This document shows, piece by piece, positions 46,437-59,438 of a stretch of DNA of 64,000 nucleotides (positions within the stretch are counted from its first letter, which is position 1; the number at the start of each line of letters is the position of its first letter). This stretch comes from Gyromitra esculenta (lineage: Eukaryota; Ascomycota; Pezizomycetes; Pezizales; Discinaceae). Below the pieces are notes generated by a model. The model had not been told where the DNA came from, made no database searches, and saw only the letters and a program-made list of their open reading frames with translations. The stretch is taken from assembly GCA_038503075.1 (NCBI GenBank), contig JBCAML010000014.1, forward strand, positions 248,001-312,000. The letters run 5' to 3'. A program made the position numbers and the translations under genes.

Positions 46437-49400
46437 AGGTGTGGTTTTGTGTTGTTACTTACCAGCAAAGGCGTTCTTAGATCTTGGCCGTGGGTCAGCA
46501 GCCCGTGCGCACAGAGCCTCATGGCGGCGAATTCCGTGTTGTCTTAGGGTTAGGGTTTTTTGTTTTTGGTCAGTTGTGTATAAATTTTCTCACCACTACC
46601 CATCCGCTTTCACTTATCACCGCACGCGTGTTACTTGTTAGTCGCTTCTATCCATCGATCAAACGAGCGTCAAACCGAGCGGAGAGCGATTTGAATCATC
46701 CAGACGTCTGCGAAGACGTGTTTGTGCTATCCTGTATTTCCTGGGTTTCTCTTCGGGGGATTCCAGCGTTTGTAGGCTGGCTTCATGGGGGTTTCGCACA
46801 CAACACATTTGTATCTTTGGCCAAATATGAGCTGTCACTAGCCATTATTAAAAACATCTTTACATATCTATGTTCACACAAATAAATTTCATATTCGAGC
46901 GGTGTAGAATATTAATGAGACGACGATGAATTTTTCTCTAGCCGTAAGTAATGGATCTGATTCAGGATGCAACTTGTGGGCGGTAGGCTCATTTCCAGTA
47001 CAATCCTTGGATTATACTGGAATATATCTTTATTTTTTTAATCGCCTCAAGGTTCTAAGTTTCCAAAATATCCTCAGAACGATATTTAAAATTAGTGTAA
47101 TAGATAGTCATTTCTTCTTAAACCAACCCATTAAAAACACTTCCCCATGTTCATGCGTCTTAGGTGCTCCATTCTAAAATAAGAAACACCAATTCTTGTT
47201 TATCTTCTCTCTAACGCCACCATCAACTGCTTTCGATATGATATAGATCTAGGTGGTCCTTCAGCGGATCCACTCTGAGTAACGATCTTTACGTCGTTTA
47301 TAGCCCCATAATATACTTTGATATAAGGCCCATTGGGGTGTTAATGTAGTGATTTCGCGGGGGCAAGGGTAAGACTGCGTAAACCGTCAGAGGTGTCTTT
47401 CTTATAACGGCGGAAGGGAGTCTAGAAATAAACCGAATCTGTTTTTCCCGGGAGCCAGCGCTGTATGAATAAAATTTTGTGAATTTAGACATCAAATATC
47501 TCGATAGTATAGGAATATAACAATGATCGGGTCTAAGATATACACCAAATATATGTTTTATTAGTAATCGTGATTTGGATAACTGCCATGACCTCTTGCA
47601 AACTGATGGTTGATATGGTTCTCTGTGCGTGCTGTGTATTGAGATAATTGGGTGATTCTGCGAACTAAAAGACAATAACTACGCATGTACGCTGTTAGCG
47701 AGTTCTTGATATATCTTTTTAACCTCCGCCCTGTAAAGAGAGGAACTATGTTAAGGGGCTTGTGTCCTTATATCTAATTAATTGCAATCTTATAATTAGA
47801 ATACCAAATCTCGATAGATACTCAGCTAATATGTAAGTACGTATACTCCGATGTTTTTCTGCAGTTGCCCCATTACAATGCATCTGAGCGGGGTAATTGA
47901 GATTTACTCACTATTTAATACACCAAAGTAACTGACGGTTGAGGTGCCTGTCGCACTTCATCAGCTGCAGGCTCTAAGGTAGAATGCGAAGGTAAATCCT
48001 TTTTAATCCGTATGAACTCCCCTGTTTGTGTAGTTGCATTTAGTTACGATGTTAATAGGACAAGTGTTCTACATCCCCTTGTATTCTAACCTATCGGATT
48101 TTCGAATGACACTTGCCTCTTTTGAATATAGTGAGGACGCTTGGTCTAGCAGCTATGGGGTTTTAAATATCTCTTTTCGTAAAATTTCGTTAGCCATTAC
48201 TTTCCATGAATTAAGCAAATTTTTGTTGCTGCAATGTAGGACTGTTTCCTTGCTCTGATGTTTTGTGTCGAGAAGACCATAGCTTAAAATAAATATGTCA
48301 GCATATCCACCGAGATTAAGGCTGTAATAGTTCTAAAATTAAGATATCTCAGCTTCCAGAGAGACAAAATTTTAGTGAAAGGTGTGGTAGTGAACTTACT
48401 ATTAACCCGTTCACCGATATAAATTGGTTGGAATGCGTATTGGAGTAGAAAATGCCTAATTCTTTTAGATACTATGTCTATTTATCTCATCGCCTGAGTT
48501 CTCCCCACGTTTGGAACCACTGTAGAAGGGTTTCAAGTAAAATGGCTGGTTTAGAAGAAGTCAGCCAACGGCATTTTTTTTATCTTATCCGGATAATATC
48601 ATTGCTCTTTCAATAGTTGGCTTGCTCGGACGATTGTAGACTTGCTTCTTCACACGTTCCCCCGGAAACAAAGGCAACGTTCGCCCCCACCCTTGCTCCT
48701 ATTCTGAATTTTTAAGTTAGTACTGTTACCATATATGGACTGTTTATGATTAAGGAAGTTCAAATACGTTTGCAGGTAAGTTGGATTGGCTGTTAATGCT
48801 TTGGTACTTATATCATGAGTCTTAGCTAGTTCTCTGCTGTAAGCTTTCGCCACAATGCTGGGATTGAGTATGGTCGACCGTTTTTCATGTGGCGTTGAAG
48901 GAGTGCCCGTTTACCGAGATAGAGCTGGGGGTTTTTTTCCTGACTTACTAGAGAAATTTCAGCTAGTTAAATCATATGCTCAAGTCTGTTTGGAGTGTTA
49001 TATCAAAATATCTAATCGATGAAATAACCCCGTCTCTTTTCTCAACCCTAGCTAATATTTACGGCCCAAAGCGGCCCAGCTTGTGGACGAATTTTAATTT
49101 CCTCTCCTATTGCTTTGGTTTTATATAGCGGGTGTGGGGATATTGAGATAGATGATGGGTGGGTTAACCAGGTGTCTGTCGCTCACACGGCCATTTGCCA
49201 AGATTAGTTACATGTTTGAAAATAAGTTTGATGATTTGAAAATTATTTTCTGAGTAGATCTTGCTTCATGCAATGCACATTGCCATTTCAAACATTCATG
49301 CTTGGCCTAGAATAAGTTGATTCGGGAATCCATTGGATTCCAATTGCTGTATGTTGAAAGTTAAATAAATGCAGTAGGGGTTGTTCGTTACACACGTGTG

Positions 49401-49801
49401 TGTTGACATTCCAATATTTATTAGGAGTGATATGTAAATACATGTAGTGAGGCCTATTGCTTATACATGTAGCAGGTTGTTATTGGATAAGTTTTAAATT
49501 CCGAGCGTTGCGTGGGTTCTCGCAGATTTCAGCGCAGCTGAACGTTTGTGATTGAAGGACAAACAAGAGGAAAGTTCAGACAGCGTTCCTGAGCGGATGT
49601 TTCCGTGTTTATCGGACCGATTGGGAACTAGGCTAGGCCCCGTTGCCCCGCTACCAGTATGGCGGGGTTTCGTCAGCTTCCAAGGCACGGGTGAGGGCAC
49701 AACGAGATACCAACAGCTATCACTCCAACCTCAGCTATCCTCTAAACCTCCCATATATTTTATACCCACTTGATATCTACGCTTGCTGCTCCATCATCAC
49801 A
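46437..49801. other. Intergenic region, AT-rich
   Basis: These 3.4 kb hold no gene I can support. Frames at 46,484-46,885 and 47,298-47,675 read as random. A minus-strand frame around 48,650-48,910 is open for about 85 codons but has no recognisable family. The right end (49,480-49,800) leads into the AIP1 promoter. Confidence 0.35.
49390..49401. promoter_or_regulatory. ACACACGTGTGT palindrome with E-box core, upstream of AIP1
   Basis: This perfect 12-bp palindrome has a CACGTG core, about 400 bp before the AIP1 start codon. It could bind a bHLH factor; function is inferred from the motif only. Confidence 0.3.
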
Positions 49802-51808
49802 ATGTCGATTACTAGAAGTATGTTCACCAAATACCACAGTTCACTATAGCTCTCAGCTAATACTCTTGTCTAGAATCCATCTACGCGGCCCAGCCCTCCA
49901 CCACCCTTTCTTCACCTACGCATCTCTCAGTTGACCCCAAAGGCGAGCGTTTAGCTTATGCAGTACTTACTCCCCTCTTACTATTACCATCGGGCCTCAC
50001 TGACCTATTAGTCTGGGAAATCCGTTTTCCTCCGTTCAATTGATAACCCGTCAATTAGTACACAGTACACTTCCCACACTGCAACTGTAAATGTAGCTCG
50101 ATTTTCTCCGAGTGGATATTATGTTGCTTCTGGAGACTCTGCAGGGATGGTGAGGGTTTGGGATTGTGTTGGTGAGGATATGATCACGAAGGGCGAATTT
50201 GGTATTATTTCTGGGCCAATTAAGGATATTGCGTGGGATGGCGAAAGCAAGAGGATCATTGCAGTTGGAGATGGCAAAGAACGGTAAATTGATTTCATCC
50301 GCACTTCGTTTTCCCTACCTCTTAGCTTCTAACCACCCAATAGCTTTGGTCACTGCATAACCTACGACACTGGCAACTCTGTTGGTGAGATCCTCGGTCA
50401 CTCCTCGGTGATTAACAGTGTCTCTATCCGCTCTTCGCGTCCCTACCGTGCAGCTACTGCATCTGATGACCGAACCCTCGTTTTCTACCATGGCACACCC
50501 TTTAAATTTGCTCACACCCTCACCGGAAACCACTCGAATTTTGTCCAAGGCGTGTCTTTCTCACCTGACGGCGAGCACTTTGTTTCCGTCGGTACAGATC
50601 GCAAAATCTTCCTTTACGACGGGAAGACTGGCGAGTTGAAGAGCGAGATTGCGTATGGTGGTGCAGGACATAAGGGCGGAATTTACTCTGTGAGCTGGAG
50701 TAAGGACTCTAAGCGGTTTGTGACGGCAAGTGCGGATCAGACGGTGAAGCTATGGGATGTTGAGCAGCAGAGTAATGCTCAAACATGGCGATTTGGGTTG
50801 GAGGGGACACTTAATTCAGCCTATCATCAAGTTGGTGTTGTATGGACGCCACGAGTGGACGACACTATCATCTCGTTGTCGCTGACGGGTGATCTGAGTT
50901 ATCTTGACATGACAAGCGAGAGGCCAAAGATGGTGGTGACTGGACACCAAAAATCAATTACAGCGCTGAAGATTACAGGAGAGTCGAAGACACTTTTCAC
51001 GGGAAGCTACGATGGGCGAATTTGCAGATGGGATTCAGCCACTGGCACAGCGGACAGCTTAGAAGGTGAAGGCCATGCAGGAAATGTTTCTGGATTTGCG
51101 GAAATCTCTACCAGCTCCGTCGTCAGTGTAGCATGGGATGATCAGGCAAGGCAAATTGACGTCAACGCCAGTACCTTCGTCGGCAGCCCCACAGCCACCT
51201 CCGGCCAGCCTAAGGGTATTTCAGAAATCGGCACCTCTGGCTCCACAGCCATCGTAACAGAAGACGCCATCGCAGTCTACGACAAATCTCTCAAACAGCT
51301 CGCAACACTTGCGCTTAAAATCACACCCACTTCGCTTTCCGCCTCCTCCACAAACAAAATTGCGGTGGGCGCCTCCGATAACACAATTCGTATCCACACA
51401 TACTCTGGTTCCTCCATCACCGAGTCCAAAAAAATAATCACCCGCTCCGCCATCGCGGCGCTATCCTACTCCCCACATAGTGACTACCTCGCCGCCGGTG
51501 ATTCTTCGGGCAAGATCACGCTGTACGAGGTCGCTGGCGAAGAATACAAGGTCAAGACTACGAGGTGGGCGTTCCATACGGCAAGAGTAGATAGTATCGC
51601 TTGGAGCGATGAGGGAACCCATGTCGTTACTGGTAGTCTCGACACGAATGTGTTCGTATATAGCGTAGCAAATCCGGGGAAGAACTTAAAGGCAGGGAAT
51701 GCGCATATGGGTGGAGTGAATGCTGTAGGATGGGAGAGTGCGAATGTAGTGGTTAGTGCGGGTGCGGATGGATGCGTTAAGAGGTGGGTGGTCACGCTTG
51801 CTGGCTAG
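49802..51808 (+). CDS. AIP1: Actin-interacting protein 1 (Aip1), WD40 protein
   Basis: Aip1 works with cofilin to disassemble actin filaments in the cytoplasm. Model: join(49802..49817,49874..49962,50012..50283,50344..51808), 613 residues, the usual size for the family (two seven-bladed propellers). Exon 1 is a 16-nt micro-exon coding MSITR. The start continues KSIYAAQPSTTLSSPTHLSV and GERLAYASGKSVFLRSID, typical of Aip1. WD-repeat signatures are visible throughout: SGDSAGMVRVWD, ASADQTVKLWD, TGSYDGRICRWD, AAGDSSGKITLYE, TGSLDTNVFVYS, and the final SAGADGCVKRW. Introns are 56, 49 and 60 nt. No broken residue is seen. Confidence 0.95.
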
Positions 51809-52830
51809 ACGGTAATTTAGTTAAGTTTATGACAACGAGAATTGATGATTGGGTCGGGGTGGTTTATTGCTTGTTTTTTTTGCTGTTCTTGGGAGCGAAG
51901 CAGTGAGGTTGATTAAGATAGGTAGATGTTAATTAAGGTTTAAAGCATAGCAAGATTTGGGCGCTCTGGGGTCTATAGCTGCGGCTATTACAACGAGAAA
52001 CATCCGTGTCTCTTAATGGTTCCTGGAAAGCATTGTTGTGATTTTCGCGATTGCGAGAAGGGGGCAGAATTTCAATAGCCAGTGAGTCGGCCAGTATTCC
52101 CCTAAGGGCTCTTGGGCCGCTGCAGGTTTCACTGTTTTGTGACTATGACATGTTTTAGGGGAATATATAATCAACTAGTCAACTCGATTTATGTATTACA
52201 CGATACACAGATTATCTATACTTCCTAAGACCATCTCCTGAGTTCACTCGTACTAAGGCGAGACCTAGAACCCTATTTCTAACGTGAGTAGATGTGCTTA
52301 ATGAATGAATGGATAAATAAGTAATCAGACATGAGCAGGAATTAATAAAGTAATAAATATATAAATAATAACATGAATAGGAATTTGCTAACCGAGTGAC
52401 ATGGGTACTACGATTAGTAGTTTAATGCTGTCAAATTTTTAGGTGGATTATTTTCTACTTTCCGTATCACAAACATGGTCAGTTTTTCCATTGTTGTGAC
52501 GCTCCGCCGAGTGATACATCATGATCCGTACTTAGTGCAAGAGTTAAAAACTAAACTTTAGCGATGCAAGGTCTATGAGCTCTTTTGGGGGTGTTTTTGT
52601 TTGATGTGCATTACAATAACTATATACATATTCTCAGGGCGAAGATTCCGACTCTAGAGGTTGCACACTCTAATACAGATCGCCAATAAGTCAGTGAATT
52701 TAACTTTTCTCTGCTGTGGGAGTATTTGGGAAAAGTTTTTGTGTAAGGGCATTCTAGAATCGTTTGTTATTGTTCTAGGACGATATCACATTATGTAGGA
52801 GGTTTAGTTCACTCGTTTAAACCGGCCTCT
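51809..52830. other. Intergenic region
   Basis: No gene is recognised. An A/T-only tract with TAATAAATA units lies at about 52,340-52,375. Confidence 0.35.
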
Positions 52831-53247
52831 ATGGACGATTGGTTAAATTTAAATAACCTCCTTCCCTTCCCCTTCCTCACCTATTTGCTCTATCTCTGCA
52901 GCAAACTCTCTATCCCAAAGCTCACCCCTCGCTTATTATCATCTACCATCACTATACCCACCATCCCAATGGGATATTTCTTTTTATGGGCCGGGCTTAT
53001 CCTCTTTTCCTTGTGGCTTTTAATTCGGTTACTTAATATAATAATACCAATAGCATACACTCATCACCATAGCGAACCTATTCCCGAGCCAAAACCTCCA
53101 CGAAAATGCTACAAACGCCCTTCAGGGTTCTACCCATCGATCGACGGCCGGCTGTACTATCCTCGAGAACCATGGGATTATGTCGGTAAACCCAAGCGAA
53201 GAGTTAATTTCCTCGAGATCCTTCCGGATGAACATAGACCTAGGTAA
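52831..53247 (+). CDS. Possible small membrane protein, unknown function
   Basis: This is a single open frame of 138 residues. Residues about 47-75 (MGYFFLWAGLILFSLWLLIR and onward) form a strong membrane segment; a weaker hydrophobic stretch lies at 8-25. The tail after about residue 80 is Pro/Arg/Tyr-rich (PRKCYKRPSGFYP, GRLYYPREPWDYVGKPKRR). Translation may start at the internal Met 47. I recognise no family. The ordered, non-repetitive tail makes a real gene plausible, but this rests on an open frame alone. Confidence 0.45.
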   Translation: MDDWLNLNNLLPFPFLTYLLYLCSKLSIPKLTPRLLSSTITIPTIPMGYFFLWAGLILFSLWLLIRLLNIIIPIAYTHHHSEPIPEPKPPRKCYKRPSGFYPSIDGRLYYPREPWDYVGKPKRRVNFLEILPDEHRPR

Positions 53248-54037
53248 GCTGGGTATTGTACAGGGTTCATCTAAGTATATGGCTATAAGAAGAGATATAT
53301 GTAGGCTGATATGAGATGGAATTAATAATTAAGAGAAGATTAAAAGAGGTTTAGGTGGCTCGACAGGAATCTGGATTCGTGGATATGGTTGGAAGACGTA
53401 TACGCGTCTTGGGGTAACTTGAGAAAGGATGCTATTTATGTACCAGCGGAATTTTCAATGGTTTTAACGGCCCCCAAAGTGGTCAAACTACGTTGTTGGG
53501 TTTCACATAATTACGTGTATCGATATTTCCGCCACTGTTTTCTCGTGAGCCCGACGTTATATTCATTTGAAACCGTAAGACATAAATAGAAGTATTATCT
53601 CCGACCTAGTTTTGGTTATTCTAGTCTAAAGAAAACCATCAGTCTAATTTGGTATCGAGAACATTTTCCTGCATGTAGTTATTCCGACGCCCGGGCAACT
53701 AGGTGAGACTGGGTACAAGACTAATCTTCTCTTAACCCCAAGTCTTAGCACTCTCGCAAATACATGTAGATATCCATCCCACAGTTAAAAGATAAAAAAA
53801 TAACGCCTCTCCCTAAACACACCCCTCCCTTCACCCACTAAACAATGTGTAATAAAAAGGACAGATAAAGAAAACATCATCATGATAGCGGCCGTGAAGA
53901 AGTGGAAGAAAATAATAGAGATCATCGGGGTATTATTAACGAAAGACGTTCATAGAGGTTCAATCTGCACAAGCAAGACAAGGCAATTGAAAAAAATAGA
54001 CTCGCTAAAAAAATCAAAAAAGTTATCTACAAACTCC
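53248..54037. other. Intergenic region, 3' flank of the dynactin gene
   Basis: No gene is supported. Short frames here have no family features. The right half is A-rich on the plus strand, as expected for the minus-strand gene's 3' UTR. Confidence 0.35.
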
Positions 54038-57000
54038 TTAAGTAAACTTCAACGTCTCCTGGAAGCTCTCCCAGCCATTCGGCTCCTGTATAACCACATC
54101 TGTGACATGTGGCATCTTCTTCATTCCAGTTGGGTATAAACTTGGTAATTTAATATGCACCTTCGCTCCAGGTACAGTATTTGTCTTCTTTGGTTTTCGT
54201 GGTCGGAACGCAGCCTTCGCTGCATCGTGGTAGAGTGCTCGTGATGTGACGTCGTCTCTCCACGCCGCCAACGACTCGTAATGTTCACGTTGTTCAAGGA
54301 ACTGGTATCTAGGTGTCTCTCTGGCCGGCCTCCACGTTTTCCGATTTTCGGGCCCTTGTGTCAGATCAACCACTCGAGACTCGGTAGCAAGAAGCATAAG
54401 CTCATTAAGAACGTCCTGCCCCTCTGTGGCGAGAGCTTGTTCATATTCCTCTACCTCTTTAACATCAGGTCTCGTCAATAGAGGTTCTAGCAGCCACGAA
54501 TCAGGTGCTAAAAGGTCGTTCCTCTGGATGCGGGCATTTTCTTCCCTCAAGAAAGTAACGGCCCCTGTAAGTGCCGTAATTTCCTTTTTAAGAACATCCA
54601 CCTCCCTCGCCGTTGCGACAGCTTTCTCTGCCCCAATCCTATCTACTTCGCCAAGCGCTCTCTTATCATTGGCTGCCTTCTTCCATTTATCAACTTCCCT
54701 CTCCAGAGTCTGGATTTCTTCGTTGAGATTCTCAATCGCATCCGAGAAATCCTTCTCGCGAATACCACCCTCCAAAACAAGTTTTTCAAGCTGTTCAATC
54801 TGTTCGCTTTGTTTGGTGACATTCCGCATACGTGATTCCAATAATTCGATCTTGACAGCAGATTCTTCGAGGACCTTATCACGAAGCCTAATTTGTGTCG
54901 CACGCTCTTTGATATCATCCTTCAACCTCCTAATCTCCTCCTCCGCATCAACCGAGATCGTCTTCGTAACCTTTAGTTCGTGAGCCCGAACCACCCACGG
55001 TGCTGGAGCCTTCTCAAACTCGGCTGTCATGTCGATATCTGCTGCGGTGCTTCCTAGCTCGATCAACAGGTTCGTTAAATTTCTCAGTTCTTTGCCAAGT
55101 GCACCAAATACATCTGCCTCAACCACCAACAGCTCCCGCTCTGTCGTCCTGAAAAGCATAGCCTGCACTTCGCCCCAGGCGACACCCTCCTGCGCATCGT
55201 CTGAATAAAGCAAATCGTAAACCTTGTCGCCAACAGTTCTTGAATAATCCGCGAGTTTCTTTGTTAGCTCCTCGCACGCTGTAAAGTGGCCCAGTTTGTC
55301 CTGCGTCAATGAGAGAGAACGCTGTTGGAAATCATTAAGTGAGCGTAGGATTTTGCTGACAATGACTTTTGCAGAGCGGGAGTGGGAAATGACTGAGTCT
55401 GTCTTTTTAGCGAAATTGGAAGCAATCTCATTGACTTCCTCTTCCTCTGATGACGAAGGAAGTTTGTTCTGAACCATGATTTTCGTCTGTGAGAGCGCCG
55501 CCGCAGTGCTCTCCATGTAGCTCTGCATAAGCAGTACCCTCATATGCAAATTACTTGCAAATCCCTCTAGGTCGTTCTTCAGATGAATCTCCGCAAGATG
55601 GCTCATCAGTGCCATCGTCCGCTGCAGCTCCGCCACACACTGTTTCTCCTTCAAGTCATCCTTCCGAAGCCCCTCGATCCAGCCATTTAGTGCCCGTTCA
55701 ACAGGATCGAGCTCATACAAGGCACCTTGAAACCTCACAAACTGCACACTGCTGCAACTACTAATACAAGTGACAAATCGATCACACATAGCAGACACCC
55801 AGGTGAGTTTATCGCACATGTCGCAAGCAGCCATAAGGGATTCCTCGTGGCCTGATTGCACCTGGCCGACCTGGCCTGTGAGACGCTCCTTAACAAAAGT
55901 CTGGAGGAGGAGAGCTTTGAAGGCGACGCGCTTAAAGCGGAGGAGGGCGAGAACAGAGTCACGCTCGGAATGGTAGGCTTCAGGAAGGAACATTTGTACA
56001 ATTTTGAGGTGCTCTATGGCCTCGTCGGCTTCGAGGCGGCGGAGTTCGAGGTCGATGGTCTTGTTCTGAGCTTTAGCGGCCGTGATCTGGAGCTTCATAT
56101 TGATATCCATCATGGACCTTGAACGAGCAGTCAGTTCTTCAGCTTCAGTCTCGGTAATCTGTTGACTGGCTCTCATGTCCTCAAGGTCACTATATCCCTG
56201 TGGTCAGTATTTTTCTCTGCATATTTCTGAACTTCAAGAAGATTATATACCTCTGCAAGTTAGTAACCAAATCCCTAAACCTCGTAATTGTATACTCCGC
56301 CTCCTCATTGCTCCCATCTAGTAACTGGATCCGTTTCGACTGTTCTACAATAACCAAATCCTTATAATCTATTTCCTCTTGCATCTGTTTCTCGGTCTCC
56401 ACGTGATTGATCTCGAGCTCGTCGCTGATTTCCTTCAAACTCTCCAAATCCTCAATGGTAGCCTTCAGCTCCTCAATCTGCTCACTCATGCTCAAGTTGC
56501 GGTCCGTAAGATCCTCCAGCATTTCCTCCGCCCCTAAAGCGGTCTCGAGCTGCGAACGGAGATCTTCCACGGCGGCTTCGGAGGCGATGAGCTTCTCTTT
56601 AGTAGATTCTGCCTGTTCTTTGATTGCCGTAAGTTCGTTATTATCTTCCTCGAGCGACTTGATCGTATCCTTCAGCTCCATTTCTGTCTGGGAAGTCATG
56701 TCTCTGAGTCGTAATAATGCGTCCTTGAGACGTTCATTCTGTTTCTCCATTTGCAGCCAGCTAGCACTCGTTTTTTCCTCTTGCGTCATCTCCCCACTAA
56801 GCTCTATGTTCTCTTCCCGTAGGATCTCCACCTCCATTTCGAGTTCCTCGGCGCGGCCTCTAACGACGTCTAACTCCGCACGCAGAGACTCCGTTTGTTC
56901 TTCTGCCATCTCTCTATCAAGCGTTGCCATCTCCACCATCATTTCGTTTTCCTGTTTGATGTCTTCCATCTCATCGACATAGGTTTTCATGTCCTTGAGC

Positions 57001-58255
57001 TGTTTCCGGATCTCGTTAAGTTCGGCTTGTTGAGGTTGGTACTTCGCTGTTGATAGTTTATGAGTAATACATTAATTATAAATTTTAAAGAGTAACAATC
57101 GCACCTTGTAGTTTCTGAATGATTGTCTCAAATTTATCCCTTTCTGCCTGTACCCTCTCAAGTGCCTTCAATTTATCTCTATCCTCCTGTCTTTTCTTCT
57201 CTAGTACCTTGATTGTACTCTTTAAGTCCTCTGTCTCACGCGCCATTGCTGCATTACTTGAAGCTCCCATGCTTGTTCCAGTAGGACCAGACTGCCCACC
57301 AGCTGTAGGTCCCATTGTTGAGGCTCTTGTTGGCGGCTTAGGCGAGCCTGATGGAAGCGCCACTGATTCCCGTCTTCCGAGGGCTCTAGTTGCGATTGGC
57401 GATCCTCTTGGTTCTCGGTCATCGCTTTTTGACCTCCTCATTGCGCCCCCAGCATTGCTGCTACCTTCTGGCGAGCTCCGCTCTGAGGATGTGCTAGTGA
57501 CACTGTGTTTTCGTCCTGCATTTAGCGCTGATAGGCCACCGGGCTTCAGAGAAAGTCGGTTATTCCCCATTGGCGGGTGCCTCGCCCCTACACTACTGGC
57601 ATTTGATTGGACGGATGGTGTTCGTGACATTCCAGCGGAATTGACATTCACTGTGGATGACCGTCTAACGACCTGTCTTGGGTTAGGGCCTGCTGGAGTT
57701 GCTCTCTGATTGGGAGCCGGCGGAGGTCCCATTGAGCCTGGGCGGGGGGTGGTATTTCCTGAACGTGTAGGTGTACCTGTGCCTACCCGACCACCAACGG
57801 ATGGCGGTCGCGCCAACGGCGTACCAGTTCGCGGGGAGCTACCGCCTGGTGATGGCGATCCAGGTGTCATCTATGTTAGAATGTTAGCACACCGGTCTCT
57901 AGATTATTCTCCCCCAATGGTGTCATACCCTTAAGCTCAAGGGCCTCGGTGCCGCAATCCGCGGACTCACAGGCGTAGGAGCAGCAATTGCAGCTCGTTG
58001 CAATACAGCTGGGGGAGGAGCTGCAGGTCGCTCCATAAGCCGTGGAATGGTTGGCCTTACGAACATTCCTCGCTGTGGAGGGCAGTTGAAGTAACGTTCC
58101 CCTTGTACAGAGCCATCGTTTTTCCCTTGTGGAGTTTCGAGCTCAACACCAACCCAGTCTCCGGGTGCGAAGGTAGTTTGGCCGACAAAACGGACGATAG
58201 CCGCATAGCCACCTACCTCAACGATATCGCCGACAAGGAAGTCGAAGTCGCTCAT
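54038..58255 (-). CDS. Dynactin large subunit p150-Glued
   Basis: This dynactin shoulder/sidearm subunit links dynein to microtubules and cargo (ro-3 in Neurospora, NIP100 in yeast, DCTN1 in animals). Model: complement(join(54038..56189,56251..57046,57105..57870,57929..58255)), 1346 residues, the usual length. Introns are 58, 58 and 61 nt. Residues about 8-70 are a CAP-Gly domain with the groove motif GKNDGSVQG and [15 protein letters not shown]. Residues 110-330 are a Ser/Pro/Arg/Gly-rich linker, typical of the basic microtubule-binding region. Two long coiled-coil blocks follow: about 330-630, and a C-terminal one around 1000-1200. The dynactin-specific domain lies between them, with [20 protein letters not shown]. 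All blocks are in order with no break. Confidence 0.95.
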
Positions 58256-58931
58256 TGCTGACGTTAAAACTGCAGGAGAGACTCGAGGTTTTCTGAATAG
58301 GAAGGAAAACCCTTAGGTATGTCCCTGGGAGTCGAGAGGCAAGCTGCAGTGAGCAAAATATCCCGACCTTCAGTACCCTTCGTAGGCATCCGCTTCTTCC
58401 CCTGGATTGATGGCGTCGCTGTTAACTTGCCAGATAGCTGGAAAGGAGGTTGTGAATCGTGAATCGTGATATTTTAGTGTAGGCAACGGCACAACTCCAA
58501 TTAAGCCTCTCTGCGCGCTAAGCCTAATTCGTAACTTCTACGAATTTAGGCCAAGAACCCCGCAATATAGATAGCACAGAAGATCACTCGAACGCATGTA
58601 AAATAGTCTAGATATAGCTTACCGGTTAGACGATGACCATTTCATTTAGATGTTCAGGGGAGTGGAATATGAGGCAAGGCGCGAGCATATCTAGACGTAC
58701 TAACAGGCCTGTTTTCTGGTATCATTGTTTTCGGCACCCTGCCCGAAATAATTGCAATCGTAGCAATACAGACAGTTACTCGTACAACACACCTACCCTA
58801 TAAAAATACATGTATAGCCGGAGCGAGCCCGTATATAAACGATCCTTGTTCGAGTGAGCTAAACCACATCCTTATATCGCAGTGCGTAAAAAATGTGTTT
58901 TCGGTCCGACTACATATATATACATGCACGT
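58256..58931. other. Intergenic region upstream of the dynactin gene
   Basis: No gene is seen. It probably holds the dynactin promoter. A TACATGTA palindrome occurs at 58807-58814. Confidence 0.35.
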
Positions 58932-59124
58932 AGGTGTACCGTATGTACTCGTGAAATACGACCCAGCTTTGCCCCGTGGCTTACGCAGGGAACGAGTGTT
59001 GATATAGTATTGAGCTTGGCGAAAAAGAATCTAAGCCACAGAATTTGACCATTTAGAAGCTCGTTCCCTGCGTAAGCCACGGGGCAGAGCTAGGTCGTAT
59101 TTCACGAGTACATACGGTATACCT
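58932..59124. repeat. Fold-back element: 65-bp inverted repeat with 63-bp spacer
   Basis: The left arm (58932-58996) and right arm (59060-59124) are near-perfect inverted copies with only about four mismatches. Each contains TGCCCCGTGGCTTACGCAGG or its complement. The spacer has no coding capacity. The whole unit could form a long hairpin and resembles a fold-back MITE. The arms begin AGGT.TACCGTATG. No clear target duplication was found. It may instead be the product of an inverted duplication. Confidence 0.8.
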
Positions 59125-59438
59125 CAGCGTCCCTAGGTTTTGTTCACTTTATAGTTTCTGTTACATGTGACATTCTCACACCTTTATGAAACAACGAAAC
59201 AGTGAATTGACAAAAAGAGAGCACACCCCAATGTCCCGAACTACATATACATGTAACCCCATAAATGTTCCCCACAGTAGGCTCTTATTGCATAGACGAG
59301 TTAAGTTCTTCATTTAACAATAAATATCGTAGCGCGCTATTGATTAAAGCATAACTTTGGCTGTTACCCAGTCTCTATCGTTAGCTCGTTTGAGTACAGA
59401 GATCATATTCTATCACTCGACATCACCTCATCCCCCCT
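59125..59438. other. Spacer between the fold-back element and the solo LTR
   Basis: No gene, RNA or repeat is recognised. A TACATGTA palindrome lies at about 59248-59255. Confidence 0.3.

Noticed and set aside
46484..46885. 133-codon plus-strand frame upstream of FRA10AC1
   Set aside because: It overlaps the promoter and leader of the FRA10AC1 gene, and its composition and motifs give no support.
48650..48915. Minus-strand frame open for about 85 codons in an AT-rich region
   Set aside because: There is no recognisable family, no good start and no adjoining exon. Open length of this size is expected by chance in 3 kb.
54426..56982. Long Ser-rich plus-strand frames opposite the dynactin gene
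   Set aside because: They are antisense shadows of Glu/Lys-rich coiled-coil codons, not genes.
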